Source of the DNA: Crocodylus rhombifer
Lineage: Eukaryota > Chordata > Crocodylia > Crocodylidae
Direction of reading: 5' to 3'
Assembly: GCA_038503035.1 (NCBI GenBank)
Contig: JAVSML010021661.1
Span: forward strand, 186,001-250,000
Length of the DNA: 64,000 bases
Shown here: in pieces, positions 46,901 through 53,092 of the stretch
Position numbering within the stretch: the first letter of the stretch is position 1
How the letters are laid out: every line of letters starts with the position of its first letter
Notes under the pieces: generated by a model
Seen by the model: only the letters and a program-made list of their open reading frames with translations
Databases searched by the model: none
What the model was told of the DNA's origin: nothing
Made by a program: the position numbers and the translations under genes

Positions 46901-49900
46901 ATCCTAACTTTGGATATTGGGGAAACTTAATTTAACCTGTCATTTTACAGGCAAAGAATTCAGGAAATGGAGGAAGAATTGCAAAAAACAGAGAGATCTT
47001 ACAAAAACCAAGTAAGTTGTTCCTACCCACTGGTTTTTGGTCACTGTTGGCTTTCTGTGTCATTGTGACACATGTTGATGTCTAGGATCACTTAAGTATC
47101 AGTCAAGCTAACTCGCCTTTCTTTTTTAATAACTGTCAGATTGCTACTCATGAGAAGAAGGCCCATGACAATTGGGTAAGGAGGTTTTGTTTGTTTTTTT
47201 CTGAGGGGGTGCATTGTTTTGTTTTGCTTTTTCTGACTTTTTACTATGTTTCCTAAGTTGTCAGACTTACTCTGCAGTTTGCTGTTTAAATATATTTAGT
47301 TTCAAGTAATTCAAACTTTGGGTTGCTGTCATTCTGTTTCTCAGTGTCCTCAGCTTCCTCTCTACATGCTTTTCTTTTTTCTCCCAAATAGCTCATTGCA
47401 CGCTCTGCAGAGAGAGCTTTGGCAGAAGAAAAGAGAGAAGCAGCCAATCTGAGACAAAAGTAAGCATGTAACAAGCTATTCACAGCCCAGTCCAGTATGT
47501 TCAGCAATGTTCAGTCCAAGAAGGAAGAAACTCTATTGGAAAACAGATGCTACCCACATTATCTGAAATTCTGAGATGCATATTTTTTTTAATTTACTTA
47601 ACTATTATATTCTTAATTGAAAGGTTAAACTTTTTGGGGGCTAGGATACCTTAACAGCATTACACTGTAACAAAGTATAGTTAGAATAACTGTTTAAACT
47701 CAGGTGCTTTATTCTTTTTTATTAGATTAATAGAAGTGAATGAAAAAATCGCAATGCTTCAAAGGCCATTAATTGTAAAACCAACTCCTGGCAGACCTGA
47801 CCGTCAAGTCCCACCACGAAGAGGTAAATATTGTTCTTTCCCTATAGGTATTGAAGTCCTGGGCCTGTTAAACATTTGTAGAGTAACATGAACTTTGAAA
47901 TCATGGAGAGTATTGTTCCACCTATTATGCAGGTCCACTAAGCCGAGATGGCTCTTTTGGGCCATCGCCTGTCAGTGGTGGAGCTCCTTCTCCACCCATG
48001 ATAGAAGTTCCTGTACGGCCTCTCTCTGCTTCTCGAAGGGAAGGTCCAAGAGGTGAATTTGGTAAGTAGTGTCACTTCTTTCTTCAGGGATGCTTTGAGT
48101 TGTAGGAATGCTGAAATGTAACATCTGCTCTCACTCTGGCCTCAGTTAGCTTGTGCCTCTGTTCCTGTCAGCAGACCTCAGAGGTGCAGAAAATGGATTT
48201 GTGATGGAAACTACTTGGAGGGCTTAAATATTGCCTCTTACAGGTGCTTATTGTCCCAGGAAAATGTTACTAGTGAACTGAGAGGGAGCCTAGGTCAAAC
48301 ATGCAAATATGTCAAATGCCTTTCTTTAAACAGGCTGAGGGGCATTTTGTACAGAAATGGATTTTGTCACTTATCCTTTTTAAATTACATTTATTTCCCC
48401 TTTTGAAAGTCTTTGGATACAACTTGTGCTGTCAGAATGATAGTCTGGAATGTCCCTACCAAAACAAAAAATGCCAAGAAACCCATCCAGAACCAGCTTC
48501 CAGACTCATCTCAATCTTTATTTTTAGCTTTGCAGGTTATCTTTCTTATGCAAGTTAGTCCAAGTATAAATTGTTTAAAGTTATCAATATTATTGAGACC
48601 ACAAGTTCCCTGGCAAGAGCAATGATTTTAGTAGACTTGGTTTTAGCTAGCAATCCAAGTTTTGCCTGTTCAGTGTTGTCATGGATGCTTGTAAATGTAT
48701 CTGTATACCCAGAACAAGTTTTGTGCAGGTGAAAATGGTGGAAAGTGCTGGCTCTGTTCACGTGTACTTTAGGGCCACTTTAAAAAGCGACAGTCAACTT
48801 GATGTAACATTATGGGTTACTTCATAAGGAAACACTTTGCAATCTGCTTATTTTTGGTGGTTCTGATGTGTTGGTCAACTAAGTTTTTTGCATTTCCTCT
48901 GCTGGGTCGCTGGGGAGAATATAGGATTAGCCTCTTGGTATTAAAGGGTTGAAGAAGAAACTGCCTCAAGTTTTCACTCTTTCCCTAGTGGTAATAATGA
49001 GAGGTATGGTAAATAGATGTGGATGTTTGTTGTATAATAAATTGAACAAACAAGCATGTGCCTCATGCATGTTTCCCTTTAAGGCACCATGGTAGATGGT
49101 CCTCCAGCACCAAGGAGGCCACCAGAGTTATCTGGAAGAATGTCTGCTCCAGGTGAGTTACACAGGCTGCAACCACGTAGCAGTCCAGTCTGTCAACCAT
49201 GTCACTGGTTACTCAACAGTGAATTTGATAGACCATGCTCCTCTTCCAAATGTAGCAGTACAGTAACATGGAACTTGGGCTGTTTTTCCAGATCTTGGCC
49301 CTGCGGTAGCAGCCTTGATCAGCAGTGGGCCCAGAACCTCCTCGCCCTCCACAGCATTGGATGGAGTGGTAAGATGAGAACTCCTTTGTTCAGCTGAGAG
49401 AACAGTTTGGGTAGTATTTATGTCACATGCCATACTTGCTGTTTCTTAACTGTATCATGTTCTGTTCTGTCTGTATCCTGCTCCCTGTCATTATTTATCA
49501 CCAAAAAAGCAAAACTGTCCCAAAGAGTCTGAAGTCCCTTATGTATCTCCTGCTCCATCCTCATCTCCTGAAACAGATGCAGTGAGTACTTAAGAGGCTG
49601 GATGCGGTGCTGGTTTTTTACTCCCTGCTTTGACTGGAGAATGGAATAAAGGGCATGGTGTTCTAAACTTCTGTATGCTCTGCAAAACTAACCATGGGTT
49701 GTACCTCTGTGTAAATGTTTATTTTAACATGCACTTAGAGACACAGAACCACTATCTGATTACATAGCAGATGTTTTACCTATGTTGCAGCCTTAAGGAC
49801 TGCATGCAGACACTTACATTAAGGGTGAATAATCTTATGAAATCTTGTATCTGTGGTGTCAAGGACCTTGTATACATTCCTAATATAGTATATAAGGCTC

Positions 49901-51119
49901 CAGGCCTCTTCTTAAGTGCCATAGGAACACTGCCATATAACTTCAGGGTCATTTTAAAAGTACTGGGAGTTATTTGGATTGTGTCCTAGGGTAGACACTA
50001 TCATCTCAAAGGCATGTGTGCAGTCCTGAGTGGACTAACCAGTATGCATCCACCTTTGGAGGCTGTATATTGCATAGGGGAACTAGGAGTCCTGGCAACT
50101 TGTCCTTTGCTGTTTGCTTCTAACTCTGGGCATTTTGGGGTAGAGATTTTACTGTTTTGTTACAATTTTGTGCGTTCAAGATTCAAACCACTTTTGCACA
50201 GGCTAATCCAGGGCTGAAGGGTCCTCCATCTTTCTCTGGAATTGGGAATTCACCCATAATGAATTCTCCGGTGACTGGACCTCTACCACCGCCAGTTAGA
50301 TTTGGACCACCACCTTCTCTACGTGGACACTATGGGCCTCGACCCCTTCCTCTGCCCTTAGGTACGCATGCACTGCCTTGTGCTAGAGTTAGACTTTCTC
50401 TGGCCCTGCCCTTTTCCTTAGCAATAGTACCTCCTTCCCATCCTCCTCCAACAGTGAGAAACCTTTTTAAATGCATCTTTAAGGGTCCTGCGTTCACCTC
50501 AATTACTTTGCTGCCCAAGAGTGATGTGGCAGTTGAAAATGTAAAAGGAAACTAGCTGGCAAAAAACCCATCAGGATGGAAGTTATAGCCTGCAATGCAT
50601 ATGTGTGCATTCTCTTTTATGTATAATTCCACACTTTCTGAAGATGTCAGGCTAAAATTGGAAAGAATATGTGCATGAAATCCTGCTGCCCTCATCCCCA
50701 ACAAGTGCAATGAGGGGCAATCAGTACCTTAATGGATTTTAAGTGCTGGTTCAACTATTCAGACTTTTCCTTTCCTTCTAGTTCGTGGTCCTCTTCCACC
50801 ACCTCCAGCTTCAAGGGACTACATACCTGGCCCACCAGGAATGAGAGAACTGCCTCCTGGTCCTCTGCCACCTCCGGATCCAAGAGGATATATACGTGGA
50901 CCCCCTCCTTTCAGACCATTGGGCCCTCTTGGCCCAAGAGATTATCCTCCTGGCCCACGGCTACCCCTACACCCACATGGTCCAAGGGACTATCCACCAC
51001 TTCCTCCAAACAGAGACCTGCCTCCAGCTGGACCTAGAGACTACCCACCAGGCTCTCTGCGTCCACCATCGCCAGCAGGCTCAAGGGACTACACACAACC
51101 CCCAGAACAGAAACCTTAA
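15667..51119 (+). CDS. MIA3: MIA3/TANGO1, complete gene, 29 coding exons
   Basis: Transport and Golgi organization protein 1, a transmembrane receptor at ER exit sites. Its lumenal SH3-like domain binds procollagen through HSP47, and its cytosolic coiled coils and proline-rich tail recruit ERGIC membranes and Sec23 so that oversized COPII carriers form. The 29 exons I placed have consistent phases and sum to 6102 nt, giving 2033 residues plus a TAA stop (human TANGO1 is 1907). Layout: signal peptide 1 to about 25, MIA/SH3-like domain about 35-127, acidic disordered lumenal region about 130-1250, transmembrane helix about 1270-1290, coiled coils about 1302-1494 and about 1540-1720, proline-rich region about 1740-2033. 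Oddities: hydrophilic end of exon 6, GC donor after exon 10, 22-nt exon 8. A short isoform starts at an internal promoter. Splice sites are read by eye without transcript support. Confidence 0.95.
15809..17842 (+). other. MIA3 intron 1
   Basis: GC-rich first 500 nt (island shoulder). A plus-strand CR1 3' tail lies at 16780-17025. The rest is unremarkable, apart from a MIR-like scrap at about 17600-17650 ('ctcaaagtgctttaccagg'). Confidence 0.7.
16780..17025 (+). mobile_element. CR1 LINE 3' tail, plus strand
   Basis: Short CR1 end with 'ggaaagcactggaacaggtt' and 'gttggactaaatgacctgct', then 'ggtcccttccaacc...ttctatgattct', the canonical CR1 terminus in sense orientation. Confidence 0.85.
17843..17976 (+). 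CDS. MIA3: MIA3 coding exon 2: SH3-like domain core
   Basis: Residues 48-92. Acceptor tttgtacag, donor AGT|gtaagt. Encodes the SH3-like core with [13 protein letters not shown] and VYVYYKL. C64 is expected to pair with C127 in exon 4. Position 51 is Cys where human has Tyr (MLMC against MLMY), an extra lumenal cysteine. Confidence 0.96.
19864..19908. repeat. (TG)n microsatellite
   Basis: About 20 perfect TG units followed by cgcgcg. In-frame readings are poly-Cys/Val and are not genes. Confidence 0.95.
21363..21758. mobile_element. TIR DNA element (MITE), TA-flanked
   Basis: 396 bp including the TA ends. Long inverted ends begin TACTGTATTTGCCTGAAACC and, on the other strand, TATTGTATTTACTCAAATCT, and stay similar for about 30 bp (both continue with aagacaa). 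No transposase. Superfamily uncertain. Confidence 0.68.
22930..23130 (+). mobile_element. MIR-like tRNA-derived SINE
   Basis: Degenerate A-box-like 'gtgtggtgtagttaaaac', then 'aaatggggataatacttctt' and 'acttcacagtggtcttc', which follow the MIR consensus order in sense orientation. Old and eroded. Confidence 0.6.
23311..23397 (+). CDS. MIA3: MIA3 coding exon 3: SH3-like domain end
   Basis: Residues 93-121 ([20 protein letters not shown]...), phase 0 at both ends. The donor GAT|gtaagt runs straight into a (GTT)n microsatellite from 23401. Confidence 0.96.
23401..23429. repeat. (GTT)n microsatellite at exon 3 donor
   Basis: Nine or so TTG/GTT units start 3 nt inside the donor of MIA3 exon 3. 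Confidence 0.93.
23430..24774 (+). other. MIA3 intron 3, with a probable repeat
   Basis: About 24333-24660 begins cagtgttgctcaatcttttg and holds 'tgggatcagagctac' type wording, so it is probably another hAT-type element, but its right end is unclear. A short CTGG run occurs at about 24640. No exon is seen. Confidence 0.5.
24775..27742 (+). CDS. MIA3: MIA3 coding exon 4: long acidic lumenal exon
   Basis: 2968 nt, residues 122-1110 plus one base. Starts [10 protein letters not shown], which closes the MIA domain (C127). The rest is Glu/Asp/Lys-rich and disordered. Conserved islands: [15 protein letters not shown] (about residue 292 onward), [10 protein letters not shown] (near residue 410) and, near the end, [15 protein letters not shown]. 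The hexapeptide LWKNMK occurs twice (566-571 and 924-929). The donor CAG|gtagga at 27743 is used; reading through would stop at 27840. It is the main reason the protein is longer than human TANGO1. Confidence 0.96.
27743..29123 (+). other. MIA3 intron 4
   Basis: Contains the hAT-like element at 28470-28805; otherwise nothing recognised. Confidence 0.7.
28470..28805. mobile_element. hAT-like MITE with perfect 8-bp target duplication
   Basis: 336 bp with 13-bp ends cagggatgtcaaa / cagggctgtcaaa (12 of 13, inverted) flanked on both sides by ctgtacag (28462-28469 and 28806-28813). The end sequence is typical of hAT elements. Confidence 0.88.
29124..29414 (+). CDS. MIA3: MIA3 coding exon 5: lumenal
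   Basis: 291 nt, residues 1111-1207. Acceptor ctattgtag, donor GCAG|gtaatt, phase 1 on both sides, so it could be skipped in frame. Low-complexity acidic/polar sequence, assigned by frame, splice sites and position rather than strong homology. Confidence 0.85.
29660..29890 (-). mobile_element. MIR/CORE-SINE-like element, minus strand
   Basis: On the minus strand it begins with a tRNA-like head: A-box TGGTCCAGTGGTTAG (reading down from about 29876) and B-box GGTTCAATTCC (about 29831-29841). The body that follows has 'gttgtctttggcaaacaact' and 'gactgtgagatgcactgatg', in CORE-SINE order. It lies in MIA3 intron 5. Confidence 0.68.
31703..32018. mobile_element. hAT-like MITE
   Basis: 316 bp, ends caatggctctcaatgtt / cagcatttcccatcc, flanking 8-mers ctctagtt / ttctaatt (6 of 8). 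Interior ('tttgtaccaggatcc', 'tgacctgctgcccccagtc', 'gtgggacatggggg') is shared with 32208-32512, so both are one family. Confidence 0.75.
32091..32625 (-). mobile_element. CR1 tail fragments, minus strand
   Basis: Antisense CR1 ends at 32091-32130 and 32160-32207 ('gggttggaagagacctcagg'), with the CR1 resuming at 32513 ('tagtccagccccctgctcaa') after the inserted hAT-like element and running to about 32625. Confidence 0.8.
32208..32512. mobile_element. hAT-like MITE inside CR1, perfect 8-bp duplication
   Basis: 305 bp from cagtggttctcaacc to ggttgagaaacactg, flanked on both sides by atctagtc (32200-32207 and 32513-32520). The flanking CR1 reads continuously once the insert and one copy of the duplication are removed. 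Confidence 0.9.
32628..32992. repeat. Diverged direct repeat, copy A (upstream of MIA3 exon 6)
   Basis: About 365 bp that aligns along its whole length, in the same orientation, with 57362-57726. Shared blocks include 'aagctaacatttgaccctgc', 'gtcttctgtttaacatagca' and 'gtttgaatgggttct'. By eye roughly 80-85% identical. Family unknown. It ends about 20 nt before the exon 6 acceptor. Confidence 0.85.
33012..33139 (+). CDS. MIA3: MIA3 coding exon 6: end of lumenal region
   Basis: 128 nt, residues 1208-1250. Acceptor aactcaag, donor ATG|gtaagt. Ends [20 protein letters not shown]. The block L-S-D-A-I aligns with L-E-N-A-I of human TANGO1 at equal distance from the next exon, but the following 13 residues are polar and charged where human has a hydrophobic stretch (LLIYSFMFYLTKS). 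Either the first membrane-embedded segment is absent here, or another exon supplies it. Confidence 0.8.
33281..33675. mobile_element. Foldback element with about 75-bp inverted arms
   Basis: The left arm (about 33283-33363, 'gttggcaactcttatgattt...gaatgtgaaaaact') is the near reverse complement of the right arm (about 33598-33675, '...tcacattcccgaag...aaaatcatgagagttggcaac'). An extra partial copy of the right arm lies at about 33517-33562. The middle is a TA-rich microsatellite (33365-33515). Probably a hAT-type MITE. Confidence 0.82.
33720..34055 (+). promoter_or_regulatory. MIA3: Internal CpG island, alternative MIA3 promoter
   Basis: CpG-rich island from about 33725 to 34210 inside the intron after exon 6. 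Contains a 20-G run (33790-33809), an ETS-type cttccggg at about 33914 and TGACGTGT at 33991-33998. It sits just before an in-frame first exon for the short TANGO1 form, the same arrangement as the human short isoform. Confidence 0.78.
33790..33809 (+). repeat. 20-G homopolymer in internal CpG island
   Basis: Unbroken run of 20 G, 247 nt before the alternative ATG. Could form a G-quadruplex. Its length in the assembly may be unreliable. Confidence 0.9.
34056..34142 (+). CDS. MIA3: Alternative first exon, MIA3 short isoform (TANGO1S)
   Basis: 29 codons ([20 protein letters not shown]...GRLLQ) ending in donor CAG|gtgggg, phase 0, which joins in frame to exon 7 (LVAALPEDF...). The human short isoform likewise begins with its own short N-terminus spliced directly before LVATLPDD. 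The predicted short protein is 812 residues (29 plus 783) and lacks the signal peptide, SH3-like domain and lumenal region. An in-frame ATG 108 nt upstream (33948) would add 36 residues. I prefer 34056 because it gives an N-terminus closer in length to the human one, but this is undecided. Confidence 0.78.
35415..35546 (+). CDS. MIA3: MIA3 coding exon 7: transmembrane exon
   Basis: 132 nt, residues 1251-1294, phase 0 both ends. [19 protein letters not shown], then a hydrophobic helix (about [17 protein letters not shown]). Strong match to human TANGO1. First exon shared by long and short isoforms. Confidence 0.96.
36690..36711 (+). CDS. MIA3: MIA3 coding exon 8: 22-nt microexon
   Basis: Encodes VKSRIYQ plus one base, between acceptor ctcttgtag and donor CAAG|gtagga. 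Matches VKDRVYQ of human TANGO1 just after the membrane helix, and is needed to keep the frame into exon 9. Confidence 0.93.
37215..37486. mobile_element. Non-autonomous DNA element with palindromic core
   Basis: The left end 'ctaggggtgcctgtacac' is roughly inverted at the right end ('gcacatgtaaaagtgccatag'). Near the left end is a 34-bp palindrome (37245-37278, arms 16 of 17 complementary, centred on TAATTA). The same wording, eroded, occurs at 18350-18420 in MIA3 intron 2. Exact borders are uncertain. Confidence 0.6.
39068..39156 (+). CDS. MIA3: MIA3 coding exon 9: start of coiled coil 1
   Basis: Residues 1302-1331 ([24 protein letters not shown]). Acceptor tttttctag, donor AAG|gtattt. Confidence 0.95.
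39301..39378 (+). CDS. MIA3: MIA3 coding exon 10: coiled coil 1, GC donor
   Basis: Residues 1332-1357 ([21 protein letters not shown]). Acceptor tacaactag. The donor is CAG|gcaagg, a GC-AG intron of 85 nt. The join to DTIKELEE matches human KDKIKTLEK. Confidence 0.92.
39464..39574 (+). CDS. MIA3: MIA3 coding exon 11: coiled coil 1
   Basis: Residues 1358-1394 ([33 protein letters not shown]), phase 0, donor AAA|gtaaga. The coiled-coil 1 region in this family tethers NRZ-marked ERGIC membranes. Confidence 0.95.
40689..40760 (+). CDS. MIA3: MIA3 coding exon 12: coiled coil 1
   Basis: 24 codons, residues 1395-1418 ([20 protein letters not shown]), phase 0, acceptor cacatag, donor GAG|gtaaac. 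Confidence 0.95.
40977..41081 (+). CDS. MIA3: MIA3 coding exon 13: coiled coil 1
   Basis: 35 codons, residues 1419-1453, including [16 protein letters not shown], almost identical to human. Acceptor after a T12 tract, donor CAA|gtaagt. Confidence 0.96.
42051..42173 (+). CDS. MIA3: MIA3 coding exon 14: coiled coil 1
   Basis: 41 codons, residues 1454-1494 ([20 protein letters not shown]...), phase 0, acceptor gcgttttcag, donor GAA|gtaagt. Confidence 0.96.
42292..42415 (+). CDS. MIA3: MIA3 coding exon 15: linker between coiled coils
   Basis: Residues 1495-1535 plus one base ([26 protein letters not shown]). Acidic linker, donor CCAG|gtacag. The next intron holds a 1.75-kb CR1. Confidence 0.94.
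42580..44350 (-). mobile_element. CR1 LINE in MIA3 intron 15, minus strand
   Basis: About 1.75 kb from the 3' terminus ('tagattcatagatgctaggg') rightward. The minus-strand reverse transcriptase pieces show [20 protein letters not shown], and the catalytic box reads FAGD, so the second-last residue of FADD is changed. Frames are broken. 5' truncated within ORF2. Right edge approximate. Confidence 0.88.
44351..45628 (+). other. Rest of MIA3 intron 15
   Basis: No exon. A short (AAT/AAC) and (TGG)n tract lies at about 45310-45410 and a G run at 45562-45571. Confidence 0.6.
45629..45684 (+). CDS. MIA3: MIA3 coding exon 16: start of coiled coil 2
   Basis: Residues 1536-1554, [19 protein letters not shown], nearly identical to human. 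Acceptor tctcttgtag, donor AGG|gtatac. Confidence 0.96.
45770..45860 (+). CDS. MIA3: MIA3 coding exon 17: coiled coil 2
   Basis: Residues 1555-1584 plus one base ([20 protein letters not shown]...), acceptor attctgcag, donor GAAG|gtaggt. Confidence 0.94.
46000..46138 (+). CDS. MIA3: MIA3 coding exon 18: coiled coil 2
   Basis: Residues 1585-1630 ([36 protein letters not shown]). The segment [18 protein letters not shown] is strongly conserved in MIA3 and its paralogue MIA2. Donor CAAAA|gtaagc. Confidence 0.96.
46524..46728. mobile_element. hAT-like element in MIA3 intron 18
   Basis: Ends gaggggtggccaacct / cagtggaggcaaacct (inverted), interior with 'gcaggacagagcaggg' wording, related to 10648-10938 in opposite orientation. 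No clear target duplication. It ends 46 nt before exon 19. Confidence 0.6.
46775..46876 (+). CDS. MIA3: MIA3 coding exon 19: coiled coil 2
   Basis: Residues 1631-1664 ([26 protein letters not shown]), acceptor tctttgcag, donor ACAA|gtaatt. Confidence 0.96.
46951..47011 (+). CDS. MIA3: MIA3 coding exon 20: coiled coil 2
   Basis: 61 nt encoding [20 protein letters not shown], acceptor ttttacag, donor CAA|gtaagt. Confidence 0.96.
47140..47175 (+). CDS. MIA3: MIA3 coding exon 21: coiled coil 2 (36 nt)
   Basis: Twelve codons, [12 protein letters not shown], phase 0, acceptor aactgtcag, donor TGG|gtaagg. Matches human [12 protein letters not shown]. Confidence 0.96.
47392..47459 (+). CDS. MIA3: MIA3 coding exon 22: coiled coil 2 end
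   Basis: Residues 1698-1719 ([20 protein letters not shown]), acceptor cccaaatag, donor CAAAA|gtaagc. Confidence 0.95.
47726..47823 (+). CDS. MIA3: MIA3 coding exon 23: start of proline-rich region
   Basis: Residues 1720-1752 plus one base ([26 protein letters not shown]). Acceptor tttattag, donor AGAG|gtaaat. Confidence 0.94.
47933..48061 (+). CDS. MIA3: MIA3 coding exon 24: proline-rich region
   Basis: Residues 1753-1795 ([33 protein letters not shown]), close to human in the [11 protein letters not shown] block. Donor TTTG|gtaagt. Confidence 0.95.
49084..49152 (+). CDS. MIA3: MIA3 coding exon 25: proline-rich region
   Basis: Residues 1796-1818 ([20 protein letters not shown]..), acceptor cctttaag, donor CCAG|gtgagt. 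Matches the human SVDGPLPHPRWSAE region in position. Confidence 0.9.
49292..49368 (+). CDS. MIA3: MIA3 coding exon 26: proline-rich region
   Basis: Residues 1819-1844 ([24 protein letters not shown]), acceptor tttttccag, donor GTG|gtaaga. Corresponds to the human SRGSSPTRVLDEGK segment. Confidence 0.9.
49510..49581 (+). CDS. MIA3: MIA3 coding exon 27: probable cassette exon
   Basis: 24 codons ([20 protein letters not shown]..), phase 0 both sides, donor GCA|gtgagt. The acceptor (accaaaaaag) has an A-rich tail and a weak pyrimidine tract, so skipping in frame is likely. Without it the protein would be 2009 residues. Confidence 0.68.
50202..50361 (+). CDS. MIA3: MIA3 coding exon 28: proline-rich, Sec23-binding type
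   Basis: Residues 1869-1921 ([42 protein letters not shown]). PPP repeats bind Sec23 in this family. Acceptor tttgcacag, donor TTAG|gtacgc. Confidence 0.95.
50782..51119 (+). CDS. MIA3: MIA3 coding exon 29: C-terminus and stop
   Basis: Residues 1922-2033 then TAA (51117-51119). Made of repeated R-D/E-Y/L-PPGP units ([20 protein letters not shown] and so on), ending PPEQKP. Acceptor ttccttctag. Human ends similarly with a proline-rich, SRD-containing tail. Confidence 0.95.
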
Positions 51120-51680
51120 CTTGCATTTCTGGCCAGCAGCTTGTTGGAATAGACTCTAGCACCTTTCTGCCAGTGAGACTTCTCAGTAGCTTCAAAGGAG
51201 AACTACCTTTTAATTTGGTCTTAGACTTGGTTTCAGTATAGTACAATACTTGGAGGATGGATTTCCCCTGTTGCTACCAACATTTAATATGCATTTATGA
51301 TCACTTTTAAACTTGGCCTGCAAGAATCATTTTGTGATAGACTTGAACCTGCTTCTTACAGCTGTGGGCCACCTGCAGCTCTAAATGTGCAATACAAAAG
51401 TACCTGTGTGGCTGGTTTTAATTAAATGTAACCTATGTAACCAGTTGGTGATGACTTAATTTCATGAAATATGTAATCAGAATGTTTCCTGTGGAAATAA
51501 TTTTTTAAGTAAAATGCTACCCTATCTGCCTTCTCCATCACATTATTAACCTGCAGTTACTGTAGACCAGTGACTTACATACAGAGTATACATATTTTTC
51601 AGGTGGCTGATCTTTGATCGGGTGCACAAAACACGCTGTACTCAGAAGATTCTAATAAAGACAGCACAATGGCTTTTGCT
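51120..51680 (+). terminator. MIA3: MIA3 3'UTR and polyadenylation signal
   Basis: AATAAA at 51654-51659 would give a 3'UTR of about 550 nt. A second AATAAA at 52881-52886 could give a longer 3' end of about 1.8 kb. I cannot tell which is used. Confidence 0.65.
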
Positions 51681-53092
51681 ACCCTTTGAAGATTTTATTC
51701 TAGCCCCAAGTTAATTGCTGCTGGTGGAGACACTGATTCATTAACTGGAGCATAAGTGTAACTTCATCCAGGTGGCTTGTATCTCAAATACCTTAAACTC
51801 CTCAGGTTCAAGAGATAAGCCTATTTTGTAAGCAAGGCTAAATATGAATTACATAACTTGTTTTACAGTAAGAATCTAGATCCAGGTCAATTACTGCCAA
51901 GAGAACCTCTATATTTGCTTACATATTGCCTTCCATTTTCAGAGCATGTCCCTTCTCATCATCAGCTAATATCTGCCATTGTAAAGAAAAAAAGCTAGTT
52001 AGCCACTGATACATGTCACAACTGCGTTATAATGTTAGTGGTAGTTGACAGCACTTAAAAAGCTAATGTGTTTGCAAGAGAGCTATAGGTTTTGAAGCTT
52101 CTGTGAGATGCACAAATACAAGGAGACTGGAAATTGGAACTTAGTTAACAAGCTGTTTATAAAGTGTGGTGTCCCTTAACTGCTGCCTCTAGCCCTAAGG
52201 CTGCTGGCCATCACCTGTGCCCATGAGGATACCCAAAAGAAGTCTGTAGTCATAGAGCTAAGTAGCTAGATGTGCAGCACTTTGTTTTAAACAAAGGCAA
52301 CTGAAAAAGAAAGCAGAACTTCACACTTGGAATATTTGCCACTGTCTCTAAAGCTCTACATCAGTAAGCTTTTACTTCATTCCAGGTTGTTGTAGGCCAA
52401 AACTTGATGAACAAAAAGCAACAGACCAGACTGCTTCAGTTCAGTTTTATATACTTAAAAAAATTGGGATTTCACTTGACAATGAAAGGGTGAGGATCAA
52501 TGTTACTTTGCTTTCTTATTTAAAATGTGTACTTCAACATGGTCAGTAAGTAGTACTAGCTGTCTGGCTGCACTGAGTAGCAAGTTTCAGTCGTTTGTTT
52601 TGATGGTCAGAAAGGAACCAGAACTGGAGAACAAGCAGGATGTCAAACATAATGGAAAAGGACAACTACATGTTATACTACAGCTTTCCTGCCAAAATGC
52701 AAATAGCCATTTGACTTCAGTTTCAGGTATTACATACAATCTTTACGGTGCTGTGTATGAAGACTTAAGATGAAAAGCAGAACTGTTGGACATTATGTAA
52801 ACAAACCTGTGTTTGTTTTGTGACAAGCAACAGTCTGTTTGGGGGAAGGGGAGTTTTTCAATGAAAGTCAGCTCATGAAGAATAAAAAATTGCAAACACA
52901 AGTGATGTCTATGCAATAGAGACACCCAGTGTGAATTAGTTAATACAAATCCTATTAAAACAAACATGGTACATGAAATATCAAGTTAAATGCACAAGGA
53001 AGTGTATAAGTATTTCTCTAAGCTGAAAGGTAGTTCAAATGCTGTTTTTTGGGGGTTTTTTTAATAGACTGGCGAGCTAGCCAGTATAATTA
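51681..53092. other. MIA3 downstream region
   Basis: No gene is seen. It may in part be an extended MIA3 3'UTR if the signal at 52881 is used. Confidence 0.5.
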
